From Rubellicoccus peritrichatus (GTDB taxonomy: Bacteria; Verrucomicrobiota; Verrucomicrobiia; Opitutales; Cerasicoccaceae), in NCBI RefSeq assembly GCF_033100135.1, contig NZ_CP136920.1, positions 4,893,001-4,957,000 on the forward strand: a DNA stretch of 64,000 nucleotides, in the 5' to 3' direction. Positions 1-7,923 of the stretch are shown here, piece after piece; positions within the stretch are counted from its first letter, which is position 1; each line of letters begins with the position of its first letter. The translations under genes were made by a program, and so were the position numbers. The notes beneath the pieces were generated by a model. That model searched no databases. It was given only the letters and a program-made list of their open reading frames with translations, and was not told the DNA's origin.

Positions 1-103
1 CCGTGAAGCCTTAAAGTCAGTCTCAATCGGGTCCCTGAGTGGAATCAAAGGCGGCGAGGACCTTACCTTATGGCCAGAGAGACGCAGCTCCTCATGATGT
101 GAC

Positions 104-568
104 TTAGGTCAAGGCGGGTGCGTAAGCGGAAAGATGCTTTTGCTTTTCGTAAAGTTCGACTTCCATCAACGCTGCCCAAGTCCTCATATAAAGTGCGGCG
201 TCAGAACGCTGGCCTTTTCGCAAATAACGAAACCCTCCCGGAAGAGCGTTGAGGACTTGCTGATTCGATAAATACTCCAATTGGTGGATGTCCTTCAATT
301 CCAGACCAATAGCGAACATAGCGTCCATAATCATATCCATCGGCGCCCCACTCGATGGACAATAGTCTTGGGCATACTCAGACCATTCTTCCAGAGCCTG
401 GCTATACGCACGCTGGTAAATTTCTGAAGATGTCAGCGGTGTGATGCATTGCGCTAAATGGCCGCAATTACAATGGCCAACATGCCCCCAGCAATAATCG
501 GCCCCTGATTCGATTTTTGCGGCGGCTTCTCTCAGTTTGTCGATGAGTTCTCGGTTCGCTCTTGCCAT
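104..568 (-). CDS. Conserved hypothetical protein with GHCNCGHLAQ motif
   Basis: A 154-residue soluble protein without signal peptide or membrane segment. It has a cysteine-rich patch near the N-terminus (C26, C33, C35, C41, with the motif GHCNCGHLAQ) and a further cysteine at about position 70 followed by PSSGAPMD. From memory, proteins with a similar CNCGHLAQ motif and a following YCPTSG-like segment occur in Bacteroidetes and Verrucomicrobia, without a known function. The cysteine spacing could bind a metal, which is inference. The ATG at 568 is the first in frame; upstream lies only a non-coding stretch. It is transcribed away from the AraC gene and looks monocistronic. No function is proposed. 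Confidence 0.75.
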   Translation of the reverse strand: MARANRELIDKLREAAAKIESGADYCWGHVGHCNCGHLAQCITPLTSSEIYQRAYSQALEEWSEYAQDYCPSSGAPMDMIMDAMFAIGLELKDIHQLEYLSNQQVLNALPGGFRYLRKGQRSDAALYMRTWAALMEVELYEKQKHLSAYAPALT

Positions 569-909
569 CTTAAACTATTTCACAAGTTAACTTGGATATT
601 AAAAAGACCTTATAGCTTCTATTAGTTTTTGCTGTTACCAACATTCATTGCCCAAGGTAAATTCCGTAGGCATAACACCGTTTGCACAACGAAAGCCCGT
701 TGTCAACAAGGTGGACTTTTTGAAGGAAGCCAGCATGTTGTTTGCATGCGAAACTTAATCATAGCTGGCGCAAAGGCCTGAAGCAAACCTGATCTTCTTT
801 GCGACTTGGAGTGAGATAATCACGGCCTTCAGTTTTCCAGGTAAGCCACTCGCAGAGGAAAACCCGATAGCGCACCTCAGGAGTTACTTTTTCGCTGATC
901 ACGATTTGC
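569..909. other. Gene-poor stretch between the hypothetical gene and the AraC gene
   Basis: No convincing gene lies here. The half nearer the hypothetical gene is AT-rich (for example around 575-640) and would carry its promoter. The other half, about 759-909, is open on the minus strand and continues in another frame into the 3' end of the AraC gene. I do not recognise the translation and regard it as chance or a decayed remnant. No clear hairpin terminator for the AraC gene was found. Confidence 0.5.
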
Positions 910-1794
910 CTACCGCTTAAAATATTCGCGAGGTCCGTAGCCGTAGGTTTCGAGAAATACTTTATAGAACTGAGCATAACTGCCAAACCCGGCGGCAAAG
1001 ACAGACTCCAGCAAGGTCTTTTGCTCGGGCTGTCGATAATAAGACATAAAACGGCTCAAGCGAATTGAATTGCGGTAGTGATTGAGTGGCACCCCGACTT
1101 GCTCCCTGAATAAACGGCTTAAATATGCAGCGCTGACACCACAACGGGATGCAATATCATCCAGGCCGGCCAGTTCACCTTCACCCAGTAATTGGAGCGC
1201 CCGATAAACTGCAGGATGCAATTGAGTCGAACTATCCCGCTCGGATTTTTCCTGGGACAATCTCCAGCAAAGAATCAACAGATAGCGCAATCCGGCATTA
1301 AGGGCATCGGGATCGTTGTGCTCGAATCGGAAACTTGACTGTGATCCAAATCCAGCCTCGCGATTCAGAAGGGCGGAATCAAGCGATCCCACCATAAGTG
1401 TATCCATAATGCCCTTCAGCAAATCAAAAGACTCGGGACGTAATTGCCGGTTAAGGATACCTTCGCAGTTAATATCTTCCCGCTTGAGATCGCCATAATC
1501 ATCACCACGGCATGTCTCAGCGATCATCTCTGGCTTAAACACGCCGACATAGTTATTGGCATCAGGAGTACGATGAACCAGCTGATGCTCCTGAGCCGGA
1601 AAAAACCACAGAAGCGTCCCTTTTGAGAATACATATCGCTTCCCACCAACGACATAGGTGAGCTCCCCCCGGACAACTAAATTCAACTCAAGCTCAACGT
1701 GACGATGACTGCCAATCGCACGCGGATTTAGCTCGGACTGGGACAGATAGAGAAACCCATCGTAGGTGTCACTGATCTTTAGATTCTCAAGCAT
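910..1794 (-). CDS. AraC-family transcriptional regulator
   Basis: A 294-residue one-component regulator. Residues about 10-110 form a cupin-like sensing domain (pattern HRHVELELN then WFFPAQEHQL). The C-terminal 100 residues contain the paired helix-turn-helix of the AraC family: a first helix-turn-helix around LDDIASRCGVSAAYLSRLFR and the signature ending GFGSYAQFYKVF followed by YGPREYF. Length is usual for the family. It is divergent from the oxygenase gene at 1918 with 123 bp between the start codons, so it most likely controls that catabolic operon in response to its substrate or a pathway intermediate. That role is inferred from position. Cupin AraC regulators often sense sugars or small acids. 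Confidence 0.9.
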   Translation of the reverse strand: MLENLKISDTYDGFLYLSQSELNPRAIGSHRHVELELNLVVRGELTYVVGGKRYVFSKGTLLWFFPAQEHQLVHRTPDANNYVGVFKPEMIAETCRGDDYGDLKREDINCEGILNRQLRPESFDLLKGIMDTLMVGSLDSALLNREAGFGSQSSFRFEHNDPDALNAGLRYLLILCWRLSQEKSERDSSTQLHPAVYRALQLLGEGELAGLDDIASRCGVSAAYLSRLFREQVGVPLNHYRNSIRLSRFMSYYRQPEQKTLLESVFAAGFGSYAQFYKVFLETYGYGPREYFKR

Positions 1795-1917
1795 GAGTTA
1801 AAAAAATGATAACTTTTTCATCTATATCGAGTAGAAATCAAGAAAATCTTAGCATATAATGATCATTACTGCAGCTTATTTTACCTATCAGATGAGGCAG
1901 CAAACCAATTTACTCCC
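1795..1917. promoter_or_regulatory. Divergent promoter region with palindrome AATGATCATT
   Basis: The 123 bp between the AraC and oxygenase start codons is AT-rich. A TATAAT box lies at 1855-1860 on the plus strand, overlapping a perfect 10-bp palindrome at 1858-1867. No good -35 box is seen 16-18 bp upstream, as expected for an activator-dependent promoter. The palindrome sits where a regulator could act on the plus-strand transcript. Binding by the adjacent AraC protein is inference. Confidence 0.4.
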
Positions 1918-4206
1918 ATGGCAACGACCTTAGAAAAACCAGAAATTGATCTCAGCGACTATAGTCTCGTTGGTAAAAATGCCGAACTCGCCATTGAGAA
2001 AGGCCTTGCCGAAGCGGACTGGTACACAAGTCCTGTTTCCAAATCCGAAATGCGCAAACTCCTTGAGCGCAAAGACGGTCCAGCCATCCGTGACACATTA
2101 ATTTGGTTCGGGCTACTCATCGGCTTTGGTCTCTGGGGTTTTGCTGCATGGGGAAGCTGGTGGGCTATCATCCCCTTCATGCTTTATGCCGTGATTTACG
2201 GATCGTCTTCCGATTCCCGCTGGCACGAGTCCAGCCATGGCACTGCTTTCAAAACCGACTGGATGAATAACGCACTGTATGAGATCTCATCTTTTATGGT
2301 TATGCGCGAATCCGTCCCGTGGAGATGGAGCCATACACGTCATCACAGTGACACAATCATCGTCGGACGCGACCCGGAAATCGCCGTCCCCAGACCTCCC
2401 GATGTCAAGGGCATAGCGATGAGCTTTTTCAATCTGGGAGTTTACCCCAAATACTTTAAAGGCATCCTCCTGCACAGCCTTGGAGAACTCCAACCCGAAG
2501 AGAAAACCTACATACCTGAAAGCGAATATGGAAAGGTCATTTTCAGAGCCCGTATCTACGTGTTAATCTATGCAACCATCATTGGCTCGGCCCTTTACTT
2601 TAATACATTCCTTCCCCTCCTCTATATCGGGCTTCCCAATATCTATGGCTCATGGCTGATGGTTATTTACGGCCTTACGCAACATGCAGGCCTGGCGGAA
2701 AACGTCCTGGACCATCGCCTCAACTGCAGGACGGTCTACATGAATTTCATCAACCGATATCTTTACTGGAATATGAACTACCATGTGGAGCACCACATGT
2801 TTCCCCTGGTCCCCTATCACAATCTCCCACACTTGCATGAGCTCGTTAAAGACGACATGCCCACCCCCTACAGTGGAATTGTTGAAGCCTATCAGGAGAT
2901 CATCCCCACAATTTTCAAACAGGTCAAAGATCCGGCTTATTATGTCAGGCGCAAGATCCCAACTCCGACGACTCCTAAAGCGCATCATACATCCGAAGCG
3001 TTTACCGCCGAAGGCCGCCCTGTAGTCGATGGCTGGGTGGAAGTCTGCGATGCCGGCATCATTGAGAAAGAAGATGTCATTCGCTTTGACCATGACAGCC
3101 GAACCTTTGCCATCTATCGTACACTCAATGATGAGTATCATGCCACTGATGGCGTTTGCACCCATGGTAACACGCACCTCGCGGATGGACTGGTCAAAGG
3201 CAAACTGATCGAATGCCCCAAGCACAATGGTCGCTTCGACATCACCGACGGTTCACCGCAACGCGCACCTGTCTGCGTCGCCTTGAAAACCTACAAGGTT
3301 AAAGTAGAGAATGGGAAGATCTACTTCAATCTAGACTCTGCCGGCGGCTGCGGTGCGAAGCTGAAACAGACGACTTATAAATTCAAAGTCGTCAGCAATG
3401 ACAACGTCGCCACTTACATCAAAGAACTCGTTCTGGAACCAACTGAAGATTCTCCCAAGCTTGATTACCAGGCCGGAGATTATATCCAGCTGAACATCCC
3501 GGCCTACGGTGAGTTAAAATTCAGCGACATGGATGTTCAGGAGCCATATCGCAAAATCTGGGAAGCACATCATGTCTTCGATCTAACCGCGACAAACAAG
3601 GCGCCCGTCCACCGCAACTATTCACTCGCGACCAACCCGCAGATTGACAAAACCCTTCGCTTCAACGTTCGTATCGCGATTCCGCCACGTGGCCAGGATT
3701 GCAGCGCAGGCGTCGGTTCGTCCTATGTTTTCAATCTGAAGCCCGGTGATACTGTCAGTGCGATTGGCCCGTTCGGGACCTTCCACATCAAAGACACAGA
3801 CAAAGAAATGGTTTATCTCGGAGGCGGTGCTGGAATGGCCCCGCTACGCGCACACCTCTCTCAACTTTTTGACACCTTGAAGACCGGGCGCAAAGTGAGC
3901 TACTGGTATGGCGCACGCTCACTCCAGGAAATGTTCTATCAGGATTATTTTGAAGCATTGGAAAAGCGTTTTGAGAATTTCAGTTTCCATCTTGCCCTTT
4001 CAGAACCGGAACCGGAAGACAACTGGGATGGCCCGACCGGGTTCATTCATGAGGTGCTCCGCGATCAGTATCTTGCCAACCATGAGAAGCCGGGAGAGGT
4101 GGAATTTTATCTCTGCGGTCCACCTGCAATGATCGACGCAGGCAAAAACATGCTTGCTTCTACTGCTGTATCCCCCAACCAGATCTCCTACGACGAGTTT
4201 TCTTAA
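1918..4206 (+). CDS. Self-sufficient membrane di-iron oxygenase: desaturase-Rieske-NqrF-type reductase fusion
   Basis: A 762-residue three-part protein. Residues 60-340 are a membrane fatty-acid-desaturase/hydroxylase domain with hydrophobic segments (about 60-95 and 213-250) and the three histidine boxes HESSH (103-107), HTRHH (139-143) and HVEHH (289-293). Residues 370-475 are a Rieske-type 2Fe-2S domain with C414-x-H416 and C433-x2-H436. Residues 480-762 resemble the FAD/NAD-binding half of NqrF: RNYSLA (566-571, FAD), GGGAGMAP (635-642, NADH) and CGPPAM (733-738). The Rieske domain stands where NqrF carries its ferredoxin. The chain would pass electrons from NAD(P)H via FAD and Rieske centre to the di-iron site for O2-dependent hydroxylation, desaturation or demethylation. 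The substrate is unknown. It heads the catabolic gene run and is divergent from an AraC regulator. Confidence 0.88.
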   Translation: MATTLEKPEIDLSDYSLVGKNAELAIEKGLAEADWYTSPVSKSEMRKLLERKDGPAIRDTLIWFGLLIGFGLWGFAAWGSWWAIIPFMLYAVIYGSSSDSRWHESSHGTAFKTDWMNNALYEISSFMVMRESVPWRWSHTRHHSDTIIVGRDPEIAVPRPPDVKGIAMSFFNLGVYPKYFKGILLHSLGELQPEEKTYIPESEYGKVIFRARIYVLIYATIIGSALYFNTFLPLLYIGLPNIYGSWLMVIYGLTQHAGLAENVLDHRLNCRTVYMNFINRYLYWNMNYHVEHHMFPLVPYHNLPHLHELVKDDMPTPYSGIVEAYQEIIPTIFKQVKDPAYYVRRKIPTPTTPKAHHTSEAFTAEGRPVVDGWVEVCDAGIIEKEDVIRFDHDSRTFAIYRTLNDEYHATDGVCTHGNTHLADGLVKGKLIECPKHNGRFDITDGSPQRAPVCVALKTYKVKVENGKIYFNLDSAGGCGAKLKQTTYKFKVVSNDNVATYIKELVLEPTEDSPKLDYQAGDYIQLNIPAYGELKFSDMDVQEPYRKIWEAHHVFDLTATNKAPVHRNYSLATNPQIDKTLRFNVRIAIPPRGQDCSAGVGSSYVFNLKPGDTVSAIGPFGTFHIKDTDKEMVYLGGGAGMAPLRAHLSQLFDTLKTGRKVSYWYGARSLQEMFYQDYFEALEKRFENFSFHLALSEPEPEDNWDGPTGFIHEVLRDQYLANHEKPGEVEFYLCGPPAMIDAGKNMLASTAVSPNQISYDEFS

Positions 4207-4409
4207 TCTGAGTTTACCCTTTTATCCAAATCTATTTAGTTTAATATCGCTGGGTATCCGATAAGGCTCTTAAAGCTAACTCGTAACGCCAATACTTCAG
4301 ACGGAATTGACAGAATTGGGTTACTAAAAATTTTCTTTAATTCCATTAATTCTGTCTAAAATCAACTGCAGAAACGCATTTAAATAAGTAGAACCAATTA
4401 ATCACATAT

Positions 4410-5264
4410 ATGAGCGAACCCACACCTGAACTGAAAATCACCATCAACGCCTGGACGATGGTCAACCAGCCAAGCGCCGAAAACAAATGGTCACTCGAAG
4501 AGCAGCTTGATCAAGTCAAGCAAGCAGGCTTTGATGCCTTTAGCTGCGGACCAGATGCACCCGGGCTAAAAGCTGCGCTTACAGAACGCGGCTTACGTTA
4601 CGGCGGTGCTTTTGATGCAGACGCAGTGGATCAATTTGAGTCAAGGATCAAAGCCATCCTGGCAATCGACAATGGCCCGATCAATTGTCAGCTGGCTGAC
4701 CATGATACACCGGTCGAGCATGCAACCGAACTTACGATTGCGTTGATGGAAGAAGCCGAACGCCAGAATGCGGAAGTGCATCTCGAAGTGCATCGCGACA
4801 CTTGTACCGAAACTCCGGAAAAAACTTATGCCATCGCAGAAGGTTACAAAAAAGCCAAAGGTGTTTATCCCCGGATCAACTATGACTTCTCTCACCCAGC
4901 TATCGTTAAGCACCTCGGAGCAAATAATTACATAGAACGCCTCTTCGAGAACATCCCCTCATTTCAACAGTCGACACTCTGGCACATGCGCCCCTTCAAC
5001 GGACATCACTGCCAAATCCCCATCACCGACGGAAATGGAAATTTTTCTCCTGAATACGAAGACATCCGCCCATTCATCAGACAGGCATTCATCTACTGGC
5101 TCAGCGGACCTCGCCCAAACAACGAATTATGGGTTGTACCGGAACTCGGCCCGAAAGGGGGCTACGGTCTTAGCTGTTTCCCCAATATATGGGATGATGC
5201 GGTCGTGCTCGGCAAAGATATTCAAAAAATCTGGAACGAAACGCTTGCAGAGGTCAGTAAATAA
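4410..5264 (+). CDS. Xylose-isomerase-like TIM barrel protein (sugar phosphate isomerase/epimerase family)
   Basis: A 284-residue soluble protein of the AP endonuclease 2/xylose isomerase-like TIM barrel superfamily. Likely divalent metal ligands are visible as LEVHRD (about 126-131), NYDFSH (about 152-157), a histidine in the WHMRPFNGHH segment (about 195-204) and the glutamate of VVPELG near 255. Members include hydroxypyruvate isomerase, ketose epimerases and inosose dehydratases, and sequence alone does not separate them. It lies 203 bp after the oxygenase gene and 51 bp before the dehydrogenase gene, all in the same direction. It is plausibly an isomerase, epimerase or lyase acting on the oxygenase product or a later intermediate. 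The ATG at 4410 has no Shine-Dalgarno sequence. Confidence 0.75.
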   Translation: MSEPTPELKITINAWTMVNQPSAENKWSLEEQLDQVKQAGFDAFSCGPDAPGLKAALTERGLRYGGAFDADAVDQFESRIKAILAIDNGPINCQLADHDTPVEHATELTIALMEEAERQNAEVHLEVHRDTCTETPEKTYAIAEGYKKAKGVYPRINYDFSHPAIVKHLGANNYIERLFENIPSFQQSTLWHMRPFNGHHCQIPITDGNGNFSPEYEDIRPFIRQAFIYWLSGPRPNNELWVVPELGPKGGYGLSCFPNIWDDAVVLGKDIQKIWNETLAEVSK

Positions 5265-5315
5265 TCAGATAGAACATTCTACATTCCATTTTACATTAGA
5301 TCTTAAAGCATACCT

Positions 5316-6203
5316 ATGAAGGATAAAAAAATCGGATTTGTCGGCCTTGGCCGTATGGGCGGAAACATGGCACGTTGCCTCAAGGACAAGGGCTATAACG
5401 TCGCCAGCGTTTTTGACATTCAGAAAAGCGTTGCTGATGAACTCGCCGCAGAAATCGGCTCCACAGCCTACTCGGCCCTGGCGGAAGTAACCGCAAACTC
5501 AGACATCATCCTGACTGTCGTGACCAACGACAAGGCGATGGATGCTATTTTCTTTGGAGAGGACAACCTCTTCACTGAGGCCAAAGGGCGTGTATTCATC
5601 AATTGCGCAACCCTGAGCCCAGATGTCCACCGCAAACTGGAAGCAGCAGCCGAAGAAGTCGGCGCGGAATGCATGGAAGCCTGTATGGCATCCAGTATCC
5701 CACAAGCACGCAATGGTGAGCTATTCCTCATGATTGGAGGAAGCGAGGCATTGTTCAATGCGAACAAACCGCTACTCGATGACCTTAGCAAGGCTCTCCA
5801 TTATGTCGGGCCAGCAGGTAAGGCTGCTGAGGTGAAAGCCCTGGTGAATATGGTTATGAACATCAATACCGCTGCACTCGCCGAAGGCCTGGGTATTGGA
5901 GACGCACTGGGTCTCGATCTTAAAATGCTTTGCGATATCTTCAGCCAAACCGGTGCGAACTCACGTGTTCTGGAAACAGATTCCGAAGACATGCTCAACC
6001 GCGACCACGAATGTTATTTCTCAGCTGATCATGCAGCTAAGGATTCTGGTATCGCAATTGCCCTGGCCGAAAGCAAAGGCATCAAAACACCTTTGGCCAA
6101 AGCCACTTATGATCAATATAACAAGATGATCAAACTGGGATTGGGCGAACTGGACAAGTCCGGCATTGCCGAGCTCACCTTCCCTGGCCGCACACTCGGT
6201 TGA
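5316..6203 (+). CDS. NAD(P)-dependent beta-hydroxyacid dehydrogenase (3-hydroxyisobutyrate dehydrogenase family)
   Basis: A 295-residue protein with an N-terminal Rossmann motif IGFVGLGRMGGNMA. The substrate-binding segment is around MEACMASSIPQARNGELFLM, in place of the usual DAPVSGG-type sequence, and the catalytic lysine is probably that in AAEVKALVNMVMN (about 175). The family covers 3-hydroxyisobutyrate, tartronate semialdehyde and succinic/glyoxylic semialdehyde reductases. The altered substrate loop argues against a simple name transfer. It sits between the TIM barrel and hydrolase genes (21 bp to the next gene) and is almost certainly in their transcription unit. A short run of 7-bp-period repeat lies just before the start codon. 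Confidence 0.85.
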   Translation: MKDKKIGFVGLGRMGGNMARCLKDKGYNVASVFDIQKSVADELAAEIGSTAYSALAEVTANSDIILTVVTNDKAMDAIFFGEDNLFTEAKGRVFINCATLSPDVHRKLEAAAEEVGAECMEACMASSIPQARNGELFLMIGGSEALFNANKPLLDDLSKALHYVGPAGKAAEVKALVNMVMNINTAALAEGLGIGDALGLDLKMLCDIFSQTGANSRVLETDSEDMLNRDHECYFSADHAAKDSGIAIALAESKGIKTPLAKATYDQYNKMIKLGLGELDKSGIAELTFPGRTLG

Positions 6204-6224
6204 TCCAGCAAAACAACTGCGTTT

Positions 6225-6965
6225 ATGAATAAGATCATAATCAACAGTGCATCCGAGAAGATCGACTACTCCTTCGAAGCTGGAGCTCCTGCTCAGAAAA
6301 AGGATTGGTTGGTCGTGCTCGGGCACGGTGTCACTGGTAATAAAGATCGACCAGTCGTGGCCGACACAGCTCACGCGCTCAACGCAGCGGGCTTTGATAC
6401 ACTGCGCTTCTCCTTTGCAGGAAATGGCGATTCCGACGGAGATTTCCGTGATGCCACAATTTCCAAAGAAGTCGGCGACCTTGCTGCCATCCTGGACGTA
6501 GTCAGCAAAAGTTATGCTAAGATCTGTTACGTCGGGCATAGCATGGGTTGCGCCGTTGGCGTTATCCAGGCAGCCAAAGACGACCGGATCAACGCACTGA
6601 TTTCGCTCGCCGGGATGATTGATACCAAGGCTTTTGCGCAAACGGAATTCGGTTCAGAAACACCGGATGCAGGTTTAATGTGGGAAGAGGAAGACTGCCC
6701 GCTTTCCTCAGCCTACATGCAGGATCTTTGCGAAACGATCCAATCCGTTGCACCGCAAGTTGAATCCGTCAAAGTCCCCTGGTTACTCCTACATGGCACT
6801 GCCGATGATGTGGTTTTACCGAAGGATACTGAGCTTGTTAAAAGCCTGAAAGGAGATGGCGTTTCGACCATCTTTGTGAATGGAGCAGATCACAGTTTTA
6901 ACGAACCCGCTCATAAAAAACAGGCTACAGAGGCTGTGGTAACCTGGTTAAGCGAGCAGTCTTAA
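6225..6965 (+). CDS. Alpha/beta hydrolase
   Basis: A 246-residue cytoplasmic alpha/beta hydrolase. The nucleophile elbow is GHSMG (about 105-109). An oxyanion-type HGVTG segment lies at about 34-38, the acid is probably in LLHGTADDV near 190, and the catalytic histidine is in GADHSF near 220. No signal peptide. Members with this pattern are carboxylesterases, lactonases or acyl hydrolases. The place between a dehydrogenase and FdhD fits hydrolysis of a lactone, ester or formyl ester in the same pathway, which is inference from context. The gene follows the dehydrogenase by 21 bp and precedes fdhD by about 50 bp. Confidence 0.85.
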   Translation: MNKIIINSASEKIDYSFEAGAPAQKKDWLVVLGHGVTGNKDRPVVADTAHALNAAGFDTLRFSFAGNGDSDGDFRDATISKEVGDLAAILDVVSKSYAKICYVGHSMGCAVGVIQAAKDDRINALISLAGMIDTKAFAQTEFGSETPDAGLMWEEEDCPLSSAYMQDLCETIQSVAPQVESVKVPWLLLHGTADDVVLPKDTELVKSLKGDGVSTIFVNGADHSFNEPAHKKQATEAVVTWLSEQS

Positions 6966-7017
6966 AGTCTCGCTTAATCCAGTAAATGGGTTTAGCTTGT
7001 TGGATCAACACAAGCTC

Positions 7018-7923
7018 ATGCCCCGTATCATAACAATAGAGCCAAGAACCTCAAAATTTGTGGAAAATAAACGACGGCCTTCAATCAAAGTCGTGAAGCA
7101 GCGTGTGGTTGGCGAAGCGGTATTACCGCCGGAGGAGGACCTTTTGGCGATTGAGGATCCGCTTGAAATCAGTCTTGTCTATGATCAGTCAGGTGAAAGT
7201 ATTGAAAAGGTATTAACACTCACGATGCGGACGCCGGGCAATGACTCGGAAATGATCACTGGCTTCCTCTACGGCGAAGGCATTATTCAGCAAGCCAGTG
7301 ATATCGAGTCGATCCGTTTCGAAGATCCTGTCGGGGAAGAACCACCCACGCGGGCAAAAGTCACCTTACAGCCTGAAATTAAGTTCAAACCAAATGACTT
7401 TGAGCGTCACTTTGCGGTCAATTCAAGCTGTGGTGTCTGTGGAAAAACGTCGTTGGGCAAGCTAGCCCTACCGGAGTCCCTCAAGTTTGATGACAAGGTA
7501 GAAATCAAGGCCAGTTTGATCCATGAACTTCCGTCGTTAATGAACGCGGCCCAACCAACTTTTCAAAAAACCGGCGGACTGCACGCAGCATCACTTTTCA
7601 CTTCAGAGGGAAAACTCCTGGGCTCCCGGGAAGACATCGGCCGACATAACGCTTTGGACAAAGTCGTCGGCATGCAACTACTCGATAAGAGTATGGCTCA
7701 AGACGACAACATACTTTGCGTAAGTGGACGAATGAGCTACGAAATCCTGCAAAAGGCAATCATGGCGCGCATCCGAATCATCGCTGGTGTTGGCGCTCCG
7801 TCCAGCCTTGCCGTCACCTTGGCCAATGACTTCCACGTCACTCTCCTTGGATTCGTTCGGCAAGGTTCTTACAATATTTATAGCCAACCGGAACGCATCA
7901 TAAACGCCCCAGCACTTGCCTAA
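7018..7923 (+). CDS. fdhD: Formate dehydrogenase accessory sulfurtransferase FdhD
   Basis: A 301-residue FdhD homologue. It transfers sulfur from the cysteine desulfurase to the molybdenum cofactor of formate-dehydrogenase-type enzymes. The sulfur-carrying pair is C-G-V-C in the segment NSSCGVCGK, and the family signatures GFLYGEGII, TGGLHAAS, REDIGRHNALDKV and SGRMSYEILQKA are all present. I chose the ATG at 7018. A TTG at 6997 is also in frame but would only add seven residues. The stop codon directly abuts the ATG of the next gene, so the two are co-translated, which fits FdhD serving that enzyme. Confidence 0.95.
   Translation: MPRIITIEPRTSKFVENKRRPSIKVVKQRVVGEAVLPPEEDLLAIEDPLEISLVYDQSGESIEKVLTLTMRTPGNDSEMITGFLYGEGIIQQASDIESIRFEDPVGEEPPTRAKVTLQPEIKFKPNDFERHFAVNSSCGVCGKTSLGKLALPESLKFDDKVEIKASLIHELPSLMNAAQPTFQKTGGLHAASLFTSEGKLLGSREDIGRHNALDKVVGMQLLDKSMAQDDNILCVSGRMSYEILQKAIMARIRIIAGVGAPSSLAVTLANDFHVTLLGFVRQGSYNIYSQPERIINAPALA

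Noticed and set aside
759-998. A 79-codon minus-strand frame overlapping the 3' end of the AraC gene
   Set aside because: It overlaps the AraC coding region in another frame, has no recognisable domain and no start signal. It is kept only as a remark in the gene-poor stretch.
2650-3225. A 191-codon minus-strand frame inside the oxygenase fusion gene
   Set aside because: It lies opposite conserved histidine-box and Rieske regions; the sense strand clearly codes.
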